DNA of 64,000 nucleotides, taken from NCBI GenBank assembly GCA_965221405.1, contig CBDCSE010000002.1, positions 496,001 through 560,000 on the forward strand, in the 5' to 3' direction. The notes beneath the pieces are model-generated. The model ran no database searches and was not told the DNA's origin. It saw only the letters and a list, made by a program, of their open reading frames with translations. The position numbers and the translations under genes are program-made. Of the stretch, positions 61,127 through 64,000 are shown in pieces; position 1 is the first letter of the stretch; each line of letters opens with the position of its first letter. Source of the stretch: JAPOUP01 sp965221405. GTDB taxonomy: Bacteria > Pseudomonadota > Alphaproteobacteria > Rhodobacterales > Rhodobacteraceae.

Positions 61127-62676
61127 TGCCCGACCCATTCACGCTTTCGGTTATCCAGGCGGGTTTGGAAAGTGCGGCGGAAGAGATGTTTACCGTACTT
61201 CGCAAGACGGCGATGAGTCCGATCATCTACGAGGTGCTCGACGTCGGTACGGGCGTGACGGATGCCACCGGTGACCTTGTCAGCTCGGGTGCGGGAATTC
61301 CGACCTTTGTCGGCGTGTTGGACAAGGCCGTTAAGGCTCTTGTCACGAGGTACGGCGACACCATCGAGGAGGGCGATGTCTTCGTAACCAATGATCCGAA
61401 CCACGGCGGCGTGACACATCTGAACGATGTCGTGATCGCCAAGCCGGTGTTTTTCGGAGGCGCATGCGTTGCCTGGTCAGCCTCAATCGCCCATTGGGGC
61501 GATATCGGCGGGAAGGTACCCGGTTCGATGGCGACCGATGTATCCGAGATCTTCGCTGAGGGGCTGCGCCTGCCCGCGGTTCGGCTGTTCAGGCGCGGGC
61601 AACCGATCCAGGCGGTATTCGACATAATCACGACCAATTCGCGTCTGCCGGAATTCGTCTATGGCGATCTATGGGCGCAGGTCGCCGCCAGCAACACGGC
61701 GGAAACCCGGATCCGCGCACTTTTCTCGAAGTTTGGACATGAGGCCGTCGAGCAGGCGATCGCGGAGTCTTTCCGGACAGGATGCGCACGGGCGATCGCC
61801 GGTCTCCGTAAGCTCCCGGAAGGGCGTTTCGAGATCGAGGAGGAGCAGGATGATGGCACATGCTGGCGCGCGGCCATCCTGATCGCCGGCGAGCGCTTCA
61901 CGGTCGATCTTCGGAGCAATCCGTCCGAGCTTTACGCACCTTACAATACCAGCCGGGACGGGGCGGTGGTCTCGTCGCAGATGATCTTCAAGGCACTCTG
62001 TGACCCGGATCGCTTCGCCAATGCGGGATCGTTCGCCCCACTTGAGGTCATTACCGAGGAAGGTACCGTTTTCCATGCTGGCCCAACCGCACCACAGGGC
62101 TATTATTTCGAAACCCGGATCCGTCTCTTCGACCTACTCTGGCAGTGCATGGCGAGGGCAATGCCCGGCAGGCTGCCTTCAGGATCGTTCTCCTCGATCT
62201 TCGGTACGGTCATCGCCGGACGGCATCCCGACACCGGGCGTCGCTACACTATGGTCGAGCCGCAGATGGGGGGCTGGGGCGCAACCAGGGAGCGTGGGGG
62301 CGTGGACGCGATGTTCTCGACCAGTCACGGTGATACATTCAACTGCCCGGTCGAGGTTGCCGAGGCGCGGTATGGCCTGACCGTCCTGCGGAAGGTGCTT
62401 GGCGAACGTCCACGCCTGAATGGCATTCACACCGGGGGACGCGGCGTTACGGTCGAATACGAACTCAGGGGATCGGCGCACCTTTCGGTCGGCTACACCC
62501 GGGCCAGGATTCCGGTCTGGTCAGCGCAGGGCACGCCGCCGGGAGGGCGGAACTCGATGCATATCCTGCGGACTTCGGGCAAGCGCGAACACCATAGCTT
62601 CGTCAGCGGTGCGGCGCTTAACGCGGGTGATCGGGTTCTCATCGAGACCGCCTCTGGCGGAAATGCGCCAGCATAA
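61126..62676 (+). CDS. Second HyuB-type subunit, C-terminally short
   Basis: A 516-residue HyuB paralog: RKTAMSPIIYEVLDVGTGVT, VTNDPNHGGVTHLNDVVIAK, NTSRDGAVVSSQMIFKALCD and YYFETRIRLFDLLWQ are conserved with the copy at 57914. It stops at IETASGGNAPA where intact members continue through GGGYGDP and about 30 further residues, so the end is truncated or frameshifted. The ATG overlaps the stop of the degenerate M24 frame by one base. No second hyuA accompanies it. It may use the upstream HyuA or be decaying. Confidence 0.85.
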   Translation: MPDPFTLSVIQAGLESAAEEMFTVLRKTAMSPIIYEVLDVGTGVTDATGDLVSSGAGIPTFVGVLDKAVKALVTRYGDTIEEGDVFVTNDPNHGGVTHLNDVVIAKPVFFGGACVAWSASIAHWGDIGGKVPGSMATDVSEIFAEGLRLPAVRLFRRGQPIQAVFDIITTNSRLPEFVYGDLWAQVAASNTAETRIRALFSKFGHEAVEQAIAESFRTGCARAIAGLRKLPEGRFEIEEEQDDGTCWRAAILIAGERFTVDLRSNPSELYAPYNTSRDGAVVSSQMIFKALCDPDRFANAGSFAPLEVITEEGTVFHAGPTAPQGYYFETRIRLFDLLWQCMARAMPGRLPSGSFSSIFGTVIAGRHPDTGRRYTMVEPQMGGWGATRERGGVDAMFSTSHGDTFNCPVEVAEARYGLTVLRKVLGERPRLNGIHTGGRGVTVEYELRGSAHLSVGYTRARIPVWSAQGTPPGGRNSMHILRTSGKREHHSFVSGAALNAGDRVLIETASGGNAPA

Positions 62677-62812
62677 AACCGGTAGGATGGCGCAATCGGG
62701 CACGTGACGGGCAAGACATCGCGTCTTCCCGGATCGTCCCCATATCCGTATTGCCGAATTACATGGGGAGACCGAGGAAAGTGACCGTGGTGGCACCATC
62801 AGGAAGGGCATA

Positions 62813-63760
62813 CTATCTTGTAGGGTTCTCGTCAATAAAGCGAAGCGTTGTCTCGAGATCCCGCACGCCGGCCTGAGATCCGAGGCCTGTCGCGTTCTGC
62901 GCGGACGTCGCCTGTCCAAGACGGACGCAGTCCTCCGTCGACCTGCCAAGATGAAGCCCTGTGGCAAAGCCCGCGTTAAAGCAGTCACCGCATCCGCAGG
63001 TGCACACGACATCAATCCTGAAAGCGGGCATGTCGAAGGCAACGCCCTGGCTGTCACGATACATCGCCCCATCTTCGCCCAGCGTCAGAACCACGGCACC
63101 CGTCCCCTGATCGAGCAGGAACGCGGCGATATCCTCGAAATCCGTGAGGCCGGAAAGCGCCATGGCCTCCTCTTCCGATGGCATGAAGTAGTCCGTGTGG
63201 GGCAGAAGGGGAGCGACAAGGGCCATATCGTCCCGGGTGGCCGCGAACACGTCGAGCGTCGTGATGGCCCCGCGCTGCTTTGCTGCCTTCATCACCTCCG
63301 CCGTGCGCCCGCTTTCGTCCATCCGGTTCATCAGCCCGACGCCGCCCACATGCAGGATCCCGGTGTCGGTCACCCGCTCAAGCCGGTCGTCAGTGACGGT
63401 GAAGCCTCCGGTCGCTCCAAGCTTGTGCAGGGCCGGGCGCAAACCGTTGGGTCGCGTCGTAACGATGGATGAGGAGGTCGCAAAGCCGGGACACATCTCC
63501 ATGTTATCAGTATCGATTCCGAAGCTCGCGAGTCTATCCATGACCCAGGCTCCCATATCGTCCGGCCCGATACCGCCTACGGCCTGCGATCTCAGGCCGT
63601 GCTTGGCCGCGACGATCACTGCGGACCCGGCTGCGCCCGAGACCGCCAGCGTGAGTTCCTCGATAAAGTATGTGTCGCCGTTCGGAGGGATGTTCTCGAC
63701 CGGACGGCCCAGACAATCGAAGGTGATGAACCCGATGGATGTGTAGTCGAAGCTCGGCAT
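62813..63760 (-). CDS. PfkB-family carbohydrate kinase
   Basis: A 315-residue ribokinase/PfkB-type sugar kinase. The N-terminal lid and substrate region SIGFITFDCLGRPVENIPP, GGIGPDDMGAWVMDRL, then HTDYFMPSEEEAMALSGL and VVLTLGEDGAMYRD are present. The C-terminal signature reads VVCTCGCGDCFNAGFATGLH; the usual GAGD anion-hole motif is GCGD, with the catalytic Asp kept. The ATG overlaps the stop of the upstream ABC ATPase by one base, so it phosphorylates the sugar brought in by that system. Sugar unknown. Confidence 0.9.
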   Translation of the reverse strand: MPSFDYTSIGFITFDCLGRPVENIPPNGDTYFIEELTLAVSGAAGSAVIVAAKHGLRSQAVGGIGPDDMGAWVMDRLASFGIDTDNMEMCPGFATSSSIVTTRPNGLRPALHKLGATGGFTVTDDRLERVTDTGILHVGGVGLMNRMDESGRTAEVMKAAKQRGAITTLDVFAATRDDMALVAPLLPHTDYFMPSEEEAMALSGLTDFEDIAAFLLDQGTGAVVLTLGEDGAMYRDSQGVAFDMPAFRIDVVCTCGCGDCFNAGFATGLHLGRSTEDCVRLGQATSAQNATGLGSQAGVRDLETTLRFIDENPTR

Positions 63761-64000
63761 CAGCGTATCCGGATTCCGGATCCGGGATCGAAAAAATGCA
63801 GCCGGTCAAGATTGAAGGCCACATGTTCGGGCGCGTTCAACTCGGCCCGGTAGGCGCGGTCAGCCTTCACTTCAATGAGCTGCCCACCCGTCTTGACGGT
63901 CAGATAGGTAAGATCGCCCGTGGGTTCGGTCGCGAAAACGGTACCGTCCAGATGTGTGTCCGACGGGCGGACATGACAATCCTCCGGACGCACGCCGAGC
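63760..64000 (-). CDS. Carbohydrate ABC transporter ATPase, C-terminal part (runs off right edge)
   Basis: The last 79 residues of a MalK/UgpC-type ABC ATPase. LGVRPEDCHVRPSD at the window edge is the start of the regulatory TOBE domain, followed by GTVFATEPTGDLTYLTVKTG and RAELNAPEHVAFNLDRLHFF. The nucleotide domain lies beyond the window. It overlaps the PfkB start by one base. It would energise a CUT1-type sugar importer, separate from the CUT2 system at 45141-47863. Confidence 0.85.
   Translation of the reverse strand, partial: LGVRPEDCHVRPSDTHLDGTVFATEPTGDLTYLTVKTGGQLIEVKADRAYRAELNAPEHVAFNLDRLHFFDPGSGIRIR

Overview
The window looks like a chromosome segment from a Rhodobacterales-type alphaproteobacterium (Paracoccaceae/Roseobacter relatives). 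The evidence is the gene order fpr - DUF934 - cysH - cysI - DUF2849 beside an Lrp-type regulator, Rhodobacter-type porins, the hisC-tyrC pair and a valine-degradation cluster. No tRNA, rRNA or CRISPR array was seen.

Layout. 1-4240: assimilatory sulfur operon (minus) and a divergent Lrp/AsnC regulator; the shared promoter region holds three short dyads, and cysH lacks the usual catalytic and Fe-S cysteines. 4324-11564: minus-strand valine/isobutyrate catabolism (mmsA, acyl-CoA dehydrogenase, 3-hydroxyisobutyryl-CoA hydrolase, mmsB) with a cytochrome P450 and a frameshifted YbdK-type carboxylate-amine ligase. 11910-13277: an orphan AAA ATPase. 13370-20633 (plus) and 37681-41642 (minus): two mirrored arms of a surface locus. 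Each begins with the same 35-bp promoter block containing the dyad ATAATC-GCG-GATTAT, then a porin, then within about 30 bp a long helical-stalk lipoprotein ending in a TbpB-like barrel. Shorter barrel lipoproteins follow, one of them with ankyrin repeats.

20684-36798: between the arms lies a graveyard of mobile DNA. It contains an IS4 remnant, a chimeric 5.9-kb IS66-type element with 22-bp terminal repeats that carries a serine recombinase and a DNA adenine methylase fragment, and remnants of ISKra4, IS30 and IS110 transposases. A 4.5-kb island with two tyrosine recombinases and mobilisation-like genes, bounded by 11-bp direct repeats, splits one IS110 transposase gene. An ATL-type MGMT relative follows at 37280-37633.

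42190-44192: hisC and tyrC (histidine and aromatic amino-acid synthesis). 44275-48996 (minus): a LacI regulator, a ribose-type sugar ABC importer and a sugar epimerase, with a LacI-type operator at 49023. 49510-62676 (plus): a tightly overlapping operon with an XRE-cupin regulator, a five-gene peptide-type ABC importer, a small GAF protein, hydantoinase/oxoprolinase HyuA and HyuB and an Asp/Glu/hydantoin racemase, followed by a decaying M24 peptidase and a second HyuB. Together these suggest import and opening of a cyclic amide or derivatised amino acid. 62813-64000 (minus): a PfkB sugar kinase and the end of a sugar ABC ATPase.

Most promising new biology: the duplicated porin plus stalk-lipoprotein operon with a shared dyad operator. 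It resembles a TbpA/TbpB pair but uses a general porin in place of a TonB receptor.
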